From Actinocrispum wychmicini (GTDB taxonomy: Bacteria > Actinomycetota > Actinomycetes > Mycobacteriales > Pseudonocardiaceae), in the NCBI RefSeq assembly GCF_004345645.1, contig NZ_SLWS01000021.1:62001-126000 (forward strand): a stretch of DNA of 64,000 bases, given 5' to 3'. A model generated the notes under the pieces. The model was not told the DNA's origin. It did no database searches and was given only the letters and a program-made list of their open reading frames with translations. The stretch's first letter is position 1; every line of letters starts with the position of its first letter. The translations under genes and the position numbers were made by a program. Of this stretch, positions 42,211 to 50,812 are shown one piece after another.

Positions 42211-44477
42211 CGGCACACCTCCGGGTCGACGACGTGCATCCGCAGTTCGCTGGTGTACCGGTGGCCGGCGGCGTCGGTGAGCCAATGCCGGACCGGGAGC
42301 ACTTCGGTGACGGTCATCGCCCCGTCACCGGCTTCCAGGGCGGCACGGGCCATGACGCACAGCAGGCTGGCGTAGACCGGGCTGGTGAGGTCGAAGTAGA
42401 CCGGTTTGGTTTCGGCGTGGAACTTGACGAAGACGTGGTCCGGCAGGCCCAGTTCCCGCCGCCAGCCACGGACCGCCAGGTACCCGGCCCGCTCGTCGCG
42501 CACCTCAACGAGCCCCGGTACGTCCACGGTGGACCGCCAGGTTTCCCTGGCGACAACCAGGTTGTCCACGGTGACGCGCGGAGTGTGCGGGCCGGAGTGG
42601 CCGAGCTTGAACCCGTCGACGGTGTGCATGGCGAGCAACGCGGAGAACATCTCCAACAGCGGCCAGCTCTGCCCGTCCGGCGCGACGGCGACAAGCTCGC
42701 CAGCATGCTCACGCACCACGACCGACGTGGTGGGCAGCAGCCGGTCCGGGTCGGCTCCAGGTGCGGCCGCGAACCCGAGCTGCCGGTCGCTCGGACCGTC
42801 CAGGGTGTGCGAGAGCCGGCCGGAGTAACGCGGCCAGTCAGCCGGGTAGAGCGGCCGGATCCGGCGGTCGCCGATGTCCTCGGCCAGCGCACGGATCAAC
42901 GTGTCCGGCCGGGGGTGCCAACGGGTCAGGAAGGCGCCGTCCAAGGCCGGCCAGGCGGTGTGCATTTCCCCGAGTACCGCAAGGTAGTCGCCGCGCTCGA
43001 CGGCGTCGGCGCTGTCCGCGCAGATCATCAGGTCCGGGCTGTGCAACCGGCCCGCGGACCACCCGGGGCGCTCGGCCGGGAACACGGCCACGGCCGTCTC
43101 GGCGAGTTCGGCCGACGTGAAGCGCCCCGGCATGCCACCGTCCAGTCCGAACAGCTTCGCCCACCGGGCGCCGAACTCCCGGGTCACCCCGTCCACCGGC
43201 CGCTCCCCGGTGCCGAACAGCAGGCCCTGGGCGAGGTACCACATGTCGGCCAGCCGGACCTCACCGCCGCTGAGGTCGTCGTAAACCTCGCGCAACGCCA
43301 CGGAATACGTGTGCGCCAGCTCGGCGGTGAACCAGCGCGCGGCCCGCAGCACCAGCGCCAACGGCTCGGCGAGGTCGGTCAGCAGCCGGCCGCCGACGAC
43401 CATGTCGACGTCCCGGCTGGTCTCCTCGAAACACAGCCCGCGCCCGGCGTACGCCTGGCCCGCGCGTCGGGTCGGCAGTGACCCGGTGACCGCGGTGAAC
43501 TCGTCGGCGAGCCGGCCCAACGCCTCGCCGAGCCGGTCCGGGTCACCGGCGGATCCGGCGACGTCGTCCCGGGCGGACGCCAGCCGGGCGAACCGGCCGG
43601 ACACCCGGTCCCGCACGGCCGGGTCACCGATCCCGGCGATCAGCCCATGCAGCGCCCGCTCGGCGTGCAGCCCGATCGGCAGCTCGCCGTTCCAGTTCAA
43701 CAGTTCCCGTTCGGCGAGCCGCTCCAGCACCAGGAACCCGTCGGACTCAGTGCGGACCATGCCGGTCGCGACCAACTCAGCCACCACGGCGTTCGCCGGT
43801 CCACGGCCGTCGCAACGGGCCAGCGCGGCGGCTTCGACCGCAGACACGGACAAGGGTGCCAGCGCCGGCCGGAACACCCGCCGGCCCGCCGCGTCGAACG
43901 TGAGATGCGGCGGCAGCGACGCCGGCAGCCAGGCGCGGACCTGCGGGTCTGCGGCCATCTCACCGGAGAACGCGGCCAACGCCCAGTACTCGAAGTCCAC
44001 CGCGCGGTCGCGGACGACATCGCGGCCGTGCTGGAACGTGATCGCGGACGCCCGCGGGTCGACGGTGATCCAGGCGGTCGGGCCGAAGAAGCCAATCGTC
44101 TCGTTCTTGGCGCAGTACCGCTGCCAGTACGCGGCCACCAGGCGCTCTCGCAGCCGCCATTTGCTGTTGCGGCGCGTTTCCCGCGACCGCAAGCCGTTCA
44201 GCGCGGTCAGCGCGTTCGGGTTCTGCCAGGTAACGGCTTCCCGGAACCGCGGATCGCCGGCCAACTCCCGGCACGTGGCCGCGCCATCCGCCAGCGCCCG
44301 CTCGAACAGCTCCTCGAACCGGTCGTGTTCGCCGTCCAGGAACGCGTCCGCCGCCTTGGCACATTCCTGCGCGGCGAACCGCACCAGGCCGTCGAACGGA
44401 AACCCGGCGCTTCGGAGGACGGCGTCCCGCCACACCGACCAGCCGGTGCGGCCGAGGGGCACGAGGTGGTCGCTCAT
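42207..44477 (-). CDS. LanB/PEARL-like tRNA-dependent protein, copy 2
   Basis: The 756-residue protein is collinear with the downstream gene over its whole length: MSDHLVPLGRTGWSVWRDAV at the start, SKWRLRERLVAAYWQRYCAK, FFGPTAWITVDP, CFEETSRDVDMVVGG, RLHSPDLMICADSADAVERG and FHAETKPVYFDLTSPVY near the end. It also stops before any SpaB_C elimination domain. Sequence similarity is clearly high, so the pair arose by duplication, but differences in the putative acceptor-stem region could give different tRNA choices or one catalytic and one structural partner. ATG at 44477 overlaps the ketosynthase stop (ATGA). The AT-less KS before it and the NRPS genes after it make a classical lanthipeptide role unlikely. 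Confidence 0.85.
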   Translation of the reverse strand: MSDHLVPLGRTGWSVWRDAVLRSAGFPFDGLVRFAAQECAKAADAFLDGEHDRFEELFERALADGAATCRELAGDPRFREAVTWQNPNALTALNGLRSRETRRNSKWRLRERLVAAYWQRYCAKNETIGFFGPTAWITVDPRASAITFQHGRDVVRDRAVDFEYWALAAFSGEMAADPQVRAWLPASLPPHLTFDAAGRRVFRPALAPLSVSAVEAAALARCDGRGPANAVVAELVATGMVRTESDGFLVLERLAERELLNWNGELPIGLHAERALHGLIAGIGDPAVRDRVSGRFARLASARDDVAGSAGDPDRLGEALGRLADEFTAVTGSLPTRRAGQAYAGRGLCFEETSRDVDMVVGGRLLTDLAEPLALVLRAARWFTAELAHTYSVALREVYDDLSGGEVRLADMWYLAQGLLFGTGERPVDGVTREFGARWAKLFGLDGGMPGRFTSAELAETAVAVFPAERPGWSAGRLHSPDLMICADSADAVERGDYLAVLGEMHTAWPALDGAFLTRWHPRPDTLIRALAEDIGDRRIRPLYPADWPRYSGRLSHTLDGPSDRQLGFAAAPGADPDRLLPTTSVVVREHAGELVAVAPDGQSWPLLEMFSALLAMHTVDGFKLGHSGPHTPRVTVDNLVVARETWRSTVDVPGLVEVRDERAGYLAVRGWRRELGLPDHVFVKFHAETKPVYFDLTSPVYASLLCVMARAALEAGDGAMTVTEVLPVRHWLTDAAGHRYTSELRMHVVDPEVCR

Positions 44478-46015
44478 GCCTCTGTCCAATACCGACGTGG
44501 CCGCAACGGGTGCGGCGGCAGGGAAACCACGCGACCGGCGGACCGGCCAGCCCAGTCGGCACCCGCGGCCCACGCGTCCGCCTGGCTGTCCCCCGACGGA
44601 CCGGACGGCTCACCCGCGGCTATCCGGTCAAGGGCGGCAAGCGCTTCCGTCTCATCGGCACAGACGACCGCGGCTCGGTGCGGATATGCCCGGCGGCCCA
44701 TGGCCAGGGTGTACGCGACGTCGTCCAGCCGCAGCGCCGACAGCCGGAGCCGGCCCGCGAACTCGCGGAGCGCTTCCGGCGTCCGAGCCGAAAGCGCCAG
44801 CACGTGCGGACCGGCTGCCTCCGGTCGAGGCGACTGCGGCGGCGGTTGCTCCACGATGACGTGCGCGTTCGTGCCGCCTAGCCCGAAGGAACTGACCGCG
44901 GCGCGACGGACCGGCTGACGCCACTGCGTGGTCTTGACCGGGACGAAGAACGGGCCGAAATCGATCTCCGGGTTCGGCGTCTGGTAGTGCAGGTTAGCCG
45001 GGATCATGCCGTCCCGCACGGCGAGCACGGCCTTGATCAGCCCAGCCGCGCCGGCGGCCGCGTCCAGGTTGCCGAGGTTGGTCTTCACCGAACCCAACGC
45101 GCATTCCGTCAGCGCGCCGAACGCCTCGGTCAGCGCGGCCACCTCGATGGCGTCGCCCACCAGCGTGCCGCTGCCGTGCGCTTCGACGTAACCGATGTCC
45201 GCCCCGGTGAGCGACGCGCCTGCCAACGCCTCCACAACGACAGCCGCCTGGCCGGCCAGCCCCGGAGCGGCGAATCCCGCGCGTGCGGCTCCATCGTTGT
45301 TGACCGCCCATCCTCGCAGCACCGCGTACACCTGATCGCCGCGCTCAACCGCGTCAGCGAGCCGTTCGAGCACGAGCACGGCGGCGCCGCTGCCGTATCC
45401 GCTGCCCTGGCCGGCGGCGTCGAACGCCCGGCATCGGCCATCCGGCGACACGAGTCCACCTTGGACAAATCGCGACCGGGGCTCGGTGACCCCGACACCG
45501 CCCGCGAGCGCTAGGTCGCAGCGGAAGTCGAGCAGGCTCTGCGCGGCCGTGCACACCGCCACGAGCGAACTGGAACAGGCGGTCTGCACCGCGATGGCGG
45601 GTCCGGTCAGGCCCAATCGGTACGCCACTTGCGCCGGCAGGTAGTCCGGTGCCCAGCGGCTCGCCGGCCACTCCGCCCAGTCCCGCCGCGCCAGCCGGTG
45701 CAGGAAGTACCGGTTGATCGAGGCACCTGCGAACACTCCGACCGCGCGTTGGTCCCGGTCGGGGTCGAAACCTGTGTCCTGCAAGGCCGCCCAGGACTCC
45801 TCCAGAAAGATCCTGTGCTGCGGGTCCATGTCCAGCGCTTCGTCGTCCGGTACGCCGAAGAACTCGGCGTCGAAATCGGCGACTTCGATGTGGCCATCGA
45901 CCGCGTCGACACAGTCAAGTAGGTTGCGCCACAACGACGGCACGTCCGGCGCGCCCGGGAACCGGCCCGCCAGACCGACGATTGCGATCTCGTCGCCGTT
46001 GTAGTCCGTCATCAC
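44474..46015 (-). CDS. Free-standing ketosynthase with His->Asn active-site change
   Basis: The protein has 513 residues. The KS domain covers about 8-430: VQTACSSSLVAV keeps the nucleophile (Cys near 146), EAHGSGTLVGDAIE keeps the first His, but the second motif reads VKTNLGNLDAAAG. The usual NIGH histidine is an Asn (codon AAC at about 45074). That His assists decarboxylation, so C-C bond formation with malonyl-ACP should be impaired while acyl transfer may remain. After the KS there is a KS-AT linker and a post-AT stub (VSLPPHPLRPRRYWTEA) but no AT and no ACP. Start GTG 46015 or ATG 46012; overlaps on both sides with the PLP-enzyme and LanB-like genes. Confidence 0.85.
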   Translation of the reverse strand: MMTDYNGDEIAIVGLAGRFPGAPDVPSLWRNLLDCVDAVDGHIEVADFDAEFFGVPDDEALDMDPQHRIFLEESWAALQDTGFDPDRDQRAVGVFAGASINRYFLHRLARRDWAEWPASRWAPDYLPAQVAYRLGLTGPAIAVQTACSSSLVAVCTAAQSLLDFRCDLALAGGVGVTEPRSRFVQGGLVSPDGRCRAFDAAGQGSGYGSGAAVLVLERLADAVERGDQVYAVLRGWAVNNDGAARAGFAAPGLAGQAAVVVEALAGASLTGADIGYVEAHGSGTLVGDAIEVAALTEAFGALTECALGSVKTNLGNLDAAAGAAGLIKAVLAVRDGMIPANLHYQTPNPEIDFGPFFVPVKTTQWRQPVRRAAVSSFGLGGTNAHVIVEQPPPQSPRPEAAGPHVLALSARTPEALREFAGRLRLSALRLDDVAYTLAMGRRAYPHRAAVVCADETEALAALDRIAAGEPSGPSGDSQADAWAAGADWAGRSAGRVVSLPPHPLRPRRYWTEA

Positions 46016-47367
46016 GCCAGCACCCCGGCGATGTCGTCGACGGTTCGGACCGGGACCGTCGACTCAGGCAGCTCGTAGTCGGTCGCGGTGTAACACCCCG
46101 AACCGTGCACGACGACCTCCCGGCCCGCTTCGACCAGACCGCGGTCGATCGCGTTGAGCACACCGGTCAACGCCATCACTAGGGACCATTCCCGCAGCTC
46201 CCGGAAGTCCGCAGGCAGGTGGTCCACCATCAGGCGCAGCGCGGGATACCGGGCCACGCATTCGGCGAGCGAGACCACGACGCCGTCCCCGCCGTGCCTC
46301 GTGATCAGGTCGTTCATCGCGGGCGACGTCGCCGGTGCGCGGGTGTAGAACGTGGGGTCCAGCACTTCGGCCGGGTCGTACGTCACCTGCGGGAACCGGA
46401 TGTCCGCGGACTGCCGGTACAAGCCGGTCTCCGGGTCCAGCCGGTACTCCGGCCGCCTGGTCTCCGCGAAGTCCCCGTGCCGCAGGTTGACCACCATGTC
46501 CGGGGCGCCGAGATGCTGCACCAGCAGGCTCGCCGGCCGGCTGGCCCGGTCCACCGAGCCCATGTCCTCCAGCACTTCCCGGCCGCGGTGGTAGCCGAGG
46601 AGGCCGAACGCGCTGGACACGGCGTGCGCATGCACCCTCGGTGTGTCGCCGACCGGCGCGACCTGGTGTTCGAAGAACGCCCGTGCGGTGTCCGCGACGA
46701 TGTAGTTGCGCAACTCCAACGTGAACCAGAGGTTGATGCCGCGGTCCCGGCGCAGTGCCGCCGCGTGCCGGTCGACGAACTCACGACCGAGCGCCTTGAC
46801 GTCCTCCGCCTTTGGTCCACTGTAGAGCAACAGCGGGTTGAGCGCGCGCAGGTACTCGTCCGTGGACAGTCTGCTGGCGCGCATCTTGTGTGCGCACGAC
46901 ATCGGTGCGAGTACGACGACCCGCAGCTGACTCGGCGTGACCAGCCCGGCGTCGATCGCCCGCAACACCGCGTCGCGCAGGGCCACGCCTTTGTTGGCCG
47001 ACGTCGGTGAGAAGATCACGACCGGCTCGCCGGTCCGCCGGATGTACGCCACGGCCCTGGCCACGATCAGCAGCGACGCGAACGTCTTGGTGGTCCCCGT
47101 GCCCGGGTTGCCGGTCAGGTCCAGCATGGTCATCCGGTGGCCGGCGTACTCGCCCAACGGCCGCCAGCGAGCCGTCGCCACCGACAGGAACCCGAGCACG
47201 TCGGAATCCAGTTCCGGCAGGGCGAAGCCGGGCGAGAAGGCGGCCGGGTCGGCCACCGCCGGGTCGAGCATCGACGGTTCGGCCGCCCGTGGCAGCAGGT
47301 CGTAGAAGTCGGCCAGCAGGTTCCCGGTGACGTCCGGCCGGTCCAGCGTCGCGAAGTCCGCCTTCAC
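46012..47367 (-). CDS. Fold-type-II PLP-dependent enzyme-like protein (threonine-synthase-like)
   Basis: The 451-residue protein shows, in order, LTGNPGTGTTKTFASL (the N-P-x-T-G-x-x-K pattern with a candidate PLP lysine), VIFSPTSANKGVALRDAVLR (the S-x-x-N-x-G loop), AVSSAFGLLGYHRGREVL (a possible phosphate loop) and VVVHGSGCYTATDYE near the end. These follow the order found in threonine synthase, cysteine synthase and 2,3-diaminopropionate synthase-like enzymes. This assignment is from motif order only. The family may be annotated elsewhere as a DUF. It is translationally coupled (ATGA) to the Rossmann oxidoreductase, a pairing reminiscent of SbnA/SbnB in diaminopropionate supply. It may make a non-proteinogenic building block for the assembly line. 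Confidence 0.6.
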   Translation of the reverse strand: MKADFATLDRPDVTGNLLADFYDLLPRAAEPSMLDPAVADPAAFSPGFALPELDSDVLGFLSVATARWRPLGEYAGHRMTMLDLTGNPGTGTTKTFASLLIVARAVAYIRRTGEPVVIFSPTSANKGVALRDAVLRAIDAGLVTPSQLRVVVLAPMSCAHKMRASRLSTDEYLRALNPLLLYSGPKAEDVKALGREFVDRHAAALRRDRGINLWFTLELRNYIVADTARAFFEHQVAPVGDTPRVHAHAVSSAFGLLGYHRGREVLEDMGSVDRASRPASLLVQHLGAPDMVVNLRHGDFAETRRPEYRLDPETGLYRQSADIRFPQVTYDPAEVLDPTFYTRAPATSPAMNDLITRHGGDGVVVSLAECVARYPALRLMVDHLPADFRELREWSLVMALTGVLNAIDRGLVEAGREVVVHGSGCYTATDYELPESTVPVRTVDDIAGVLA

Positions 47368-48395
47368 CCTGGTTTCTCCCCACGTAGACGCTCTCGAAGT
47401 GCGTACAGTGCGGCTGTCGCCGCAGGCAGTTCGTCGACGCCGAAGCCGTCCGCCAGCTCGGGCGCCAAGCCGGCGAGTTCGACGCCGAAAGTGACTCCGC
47501 CGTCGGCGACCACGACCCCGTCGGCCGCCGCCGCGCGCTGGTTGTAAGCCACCGCCTCGGATTCACTGACCCCGGCCGGCAGGCGCAATGTCAGTTCGGT
47601 GCCGTGCAACCGAACCGGATATCCGCCAGGCATGCCGAGCGGGCCCGGCAAGTTCGTGTCCACCACTTTCCCGGCGAGCATGCCGGTCACCAGCAAGGCA
47701 GCGGCGTGCCCGGTCACGTCGTTCAGCTCGGCCCGGCCGGTGGCACGTTGCGCGGCGAGCAGCGAGCGGACATCCTCGATCGGCTGGTCGTCCTGCCATG
47801 CCAACACTTCCTGCTCGTCCGGTCCTGGTTCACGCAGGTGCCGGTGGTGGGCCAGCAGTCGCAACCGGCTCTGGTCGGGCAGTCCCAGCCCGGCCTGGGC
47901 ACTCGCGGCCAGCAACGCGATGTTGCCGATGCCGCACAGCACAGGCACACCCAGTGCCGCCAGCAGCGGGTTGACCGCGTCCGGGAAACACGCGTTGATC
48001 AGCCAGGCACCGTCGTCACGGCCGGCGAGCAACCGTCCGATCCGGACCGCGGGCTCGGCCTGGAACGGCAGTGTGATCCCGAAACCGGCCCGGCGAACCA
48101 GAGCAGTCCATGCCGACGGCGCCACCGAATGCTCCCACGGCGACTGGCTGGACGCGCACACCAGCACGCCGTCGACTTCGGGAATGTCGTCGTCCCACGG
48201 CTCAAACGTGATCAGCGGCCTCCCGCTCACGGCCGCGCGTGTGTTCGCGATATAGCACAGTTGTGCAGCTTTGCCCGCGTCACGACCGATGACGATCACC
48301 TTGACGGGCGTGCCGCACAGCACTGCCAGCGAGTAACACACCGCACGCGCCAATCGGCCTGTGCCGACCACGGCGAGCCTGTGCCTAGCGGTCAA
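47364..48395 (-). CDS. NAD(P)-binding Rossmann oxidoreductase
   Basis: The product is 343 residues and the first gene of the long minus operon. It opens with a classic beta-alpha-beta nucleotide site, RLAVVGTGRLARAVCYSLAV (residues 6-25). Later VDGVLVCASSQSPWEH, WLINACFPDAVNPLLAALG and VLCGIGNIALLAA echo the lactate/malate-dehydrogenase fold (the I-N-x-x-x-P-D block), though it could equally be of the ornithine-cyclodeaminase/saccharopine group. A TTG at 48395 is the only start near the motif; a stop lies four codons upstream, and GTG at 48371 is the alternative. Coupled to the PLP-like gene, it probably supplies or oxidises a precursor. Substrate unknown. Confidence 0.7.
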   Translation of the reverse strand: MTARHRLAVVGTGRLARAVCYSLAVLCGTPVKVIVIGRDAGKAAQLCYIANTRAAVSGRPLITFEPWDDDIPEVDGVLVCASSQSPWEHSVAPSAWTALVRRAGFGITLPFQAEPAVRIGRLLAGRDDGAWLINACFPDAVNPLLAALGVPVLCGIGNIALLAASAQAGLGLPDQSRLRLLAHHRHLREPGPDEQEVLAWQDDQPIEDVRSLLAAQRATGRAELNDVTGHAAALLVTGMLAGKVVDTNLPGPLGMPGGYPVRLHGTELTLRLPAGVSESEAVAYNQRAAAADGVVVADGGVTFGVELAGLAPELADGFGVDELPAATAALYALRERLRGEKPG

Positions 48396-48665
48396 CGGTC
48401 GGTTTCAGTCTGGTACGGGACATCTGGGTGCGCCTCCCCCTACGAACAGAATTCATGGATCAGCGCACGAACAACCCGCGGACTCCCCCCAGCCAGAGCC
48501 ACCAGTCGTCCCCACACGAAGGGGGTTGGTCGGCGTTGGCTCCCCGATGCTACCCACGAAACGGCGGCACCCGAAACCCCCGGGAACGACAACACTGTTG
48601 CGCTTTTGGTTACTTCCCCACCGGTGTACGCTGGCTTGAGCTGGGGAGCGACGGGTGGGAGCACG
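48396..48665. promoter_or_regulatory. Divergent promoter region heading both halves of the cluster
   Basis: For the plus gene, TTTTGG (48604-48609) and TACGCT (48627-48632) are a plausible -35/-10, followed by GAGCTGGGGA at 48638-48647 and the ribosome binding site GGTGGGAG. Facing the minus operon, CCCCCCAGC lies at 48485-48493. Both motifs are identical to copies in the 13634-13870 divergent region. This single region would drive the 12-gene, 24-kb minus transcript. Confidence 0.5.
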
Positions 48666-50780
48666 GTGACTTCGAGCGAGTCGGAAATCGCCGCCGCACT
48701 GGCTGTTCTGCGTTGCTACAGCGGCTCGTCCAAGGTCTCGGTGCGGCATTACGGCCGTGTCTCGACCAGTTCGGCCGACGTCGACGACACCTTCGCCCAG
48801 TTCAGCGGAATCCCACCGGAAGCGACGTTAGCGACCGTTAACGGCCAGCTCAGGCTGCGGTTCACCACACCTGTGCCGTTCGCCGACCGGATGGCCGAGG
48901 ATCTCGCCGTCGCGCTGGCCCGGCTGCGCGTGAACCCTGCCCTGACCGGCGGCGACATCCTGCCCGAACCGGCAACGGAACGGCCGCCCAACAGGTGGCC
49001 ATCGCTGCCCATTGAGGCAGACCAGTCCATTCCGGCGGCATTCTGGGCCCAAGTGGACTCTGATCCCTCGCGGCCGGCACTGATCGCGGGCGATGTCGCG
49101 CTCACCTATGGCGAACTCGGTGCGCGTGTGGCGTGCTGCGCCTCGCTGCTGCGCGATGTCCAGCCGGGACAGCGAGTCGGTCTGCTGTTGGATCACGGCC
49201 CGGACACCGTCGTCGCCATCCTGGCCACGTTGACGCTCGGCGGGATCTACGTCCCGTTGGATCCACGCTATCCACGGGCACGGTTGGCCGCGATGGCCAA
49301 GGTTTCGGTGATCGTCACCCAGTCGGCCCACCGGGATCTGGCGGGCCAATTGGCGGACGTCCCTGTGCTGGACTTCGCCGACGCACCAGTCCGCGCCGAT
49401 CGTCCGATTCCTCGCGCGCTGGAACCGGGCGCGCCCGCGTACATCCTGTACACCAGCGGCTCGACCGGCACGCCCAAGGGTGTCGTGCAGAACCATCGCA
49501 ACGTCCTGCACCAGGTCCGTCTCCATCGGACGAACCTGGCGATCACCCCGGCCGACCGAGTCAGCGTGGTGTCCTCGTTCAGCTTCGACTTGGCGGTCAC
49601 CGACATGTTCTCGGCGCTGCTGACCGGCGCCTGCAGCGTGCTGGTCGACGTCCGCGCGGCGGGCCTCACCGGACTCGCGGACGCGCTCCGCCGACATCGG
49701 GTCACGATCTACCATTCGACACCAACGGTTTTCCGTTACCTCACGGACTGTCTCACACCTTTGCCCGACCTGCGCGTGGTCGTGCTCGGCGGCGAGCCAG
49801 TGACCCACGCGGATCTGGAACGGTGCCGAGAACACATGCCGCCCCAAGGGGTTCTCGTCAACGGTTACGGCGCGACCGAGGTCAGTTTCGCCGTGCAGAA
49901 CCACATGCCCATGACAGCGGAGGACATCGGCGTGCTGCCGATCGGCCGACCGCTCAACGGCATGCACGTGAGCCTGCTCGCCGCCGACGGCTCGCCGTCC
50001 GCCGTGGTGGGCGAGATCGCCGTCAGCAGTTCATATCTGGGGTCCTATGCGGATGATCCTGACTCGGCCAAGTTCGACACCGATCACCGGGGTCGGCGCC
50101 GATATCGAACCGGCGACATCGCCCGCAGACTGCCCGACGGCCAACTGGTCTACTTGGGACGGCGCGACCGCCAGGTCAAGATCCGTGGCCACCGGGTCGA
50201 ACCCAGCGAGGTCGAGCTGGCCATCGAGGCGATCCCGGGCGTCACCCGAGCCGTCGTCACCGGCGTCGAACACACACTCCGTGCGTTCGTCACCGGCAAC
50301 GAACTGCGAGGCGACGACGTCCGTGCCGCACTGGCCCACACCCTGCCCGACTACCTTGTGCCCACCGCCGTGACCGTGGTTCCGCACATCCCGCTGACCC
50401 CAACCGGGAAAGCCGACCACACAGCTCTTCTCGCCCTCGAACCCCCCAGCGACACCACACCGCCACCCACCGCCGGACTCGAGAGTGTCATCGCCGAAGT
50501 CTGGTCCGACGTGCTGGGCCGCGCCGAAATCGGCCGGCACGACCGGTTCTTCGACGTCGGCGGCCACTCCCTGCTGGCCGCGACCGTCCACCACAGACTG
50601 GCCAAGGTCCTGACCCGAGACATCCCCCTCACGGCGATCTACGCCCACCCCACCATCGCCACCCTGGCCGACTACCTCCGGACCGGCGGCCCCACCACCG
50701 CCACAGCCACCATCACCGACCGAATGACCCGCCGCCGCCAACGAGGCAACGCCCGGGACGCCCACCGCCGGCCCACCTGA
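48666..50780 (+). CDS. Stand-alone NRPS loading protein, A-PCP with N-terminal extension
   Basis: The product is 704 residues. I chose the GTG at 48666, behind GGTGGGAG; an open frame continues upstream but runs through the promoter and is not coding. Residues 1-120 are an unassigned domain with no catalytic motif. The A domain follows (A3 LYTSGSTGTPKG near 259, IYHSTPTVFRYL, A5 NGYGATEVSFA, A10 LTPTGKADHT). Pocket by eye: D-L-T-H-V-G-G-F-A, unassigned. PCP: DRFFDVGGHSLLAA, Ser near 634. The HSTP-type A4-A5 block differs from the other A domains here, so it may activate a non-alpha-amino acid. It lies divergent to the minus operon and could load the A-less PCP of 36602-39949. The last 350 bases are C-rich. 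Confidence 0.85.
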   Translation: MTSSESEIAAALAVLRCYSGSSKVSVRHYGRVSTSSADVDDTFAQFSGIPPEATLATVNGQLRLRFTTPVPFADRMAEDLAVALARLRVNPALTGGDILPEPATERPPNRWPSLPIEADQSIPAAFWAQVDSDPSRPALIAGDVALTYGELGARVACCASLLRDVQPGQRVGLLLDHGPDTVVAILATLTLGGIYVPLDPRYPRARLAAMAKVSVIVTQSAHRDLAGQLADVPVLDFADAPVRADRPIPRALEPGAPAYILYTSGSTGTPKGVVQNHRNVLHQVRLHRTNLAITPADRVSVVSSFSFDLAVTDMFSALLTGACSVLVDVRAAGLTGLADALRRHRVTIYHSTPTVFRYLTDCLTPLPDLRVVVLGGEPVTHADLERCREHMPPQGVLVNGYGATEVSFAVQNHMPMTAEDIGVLPIGRPLNGMHVSLLAADGSPSAVVGEIAVSSSYLGSYADDPDSAKFDTDHRGRRRYRTGDIARRLPDGQLVYLGRRDRQVKIRGHRVEPSEVELAIEAIPGVTRAVVTGVEHTLRAFVTGNELRGDDVRAALAHTLPDYLVPTAVTVVPHIPLTPTGKADHTALLALEPPSDTTPPPTAGLESVIAEVWSDVLGRAEIGRHDRFFDVGGHSLLAATVHHRLAKVLTRDIPLTAIYAHPTIATLADYLRTGGPTTATATITDRMTRRRQRGNARDAHRRPT

Positions 50781-50812
50781 GCACATCCCGGCGGTGCGGG
50801 CACACTGGTGAC

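Noticed and set aside
24563..48395. Identity with a rakicidin/aminopentadienoate-type depsipeptide cluster
   Set aside because: Beta-hydroxy-Asp, N-methyl and unsaturated malonate unit are suggestive, but the LanB-like pair, the mutated KS and the PLP-like gene do not fit what I know of those pathways, and I cannot run a comparison.
47604..48665. N-terminal extension of the A-PCP protein at 48666
   Set aside because: It would be antisense to the Rossmann oxidoreductase and cross both promoters. GTG 48666 has a ribosome binding site.
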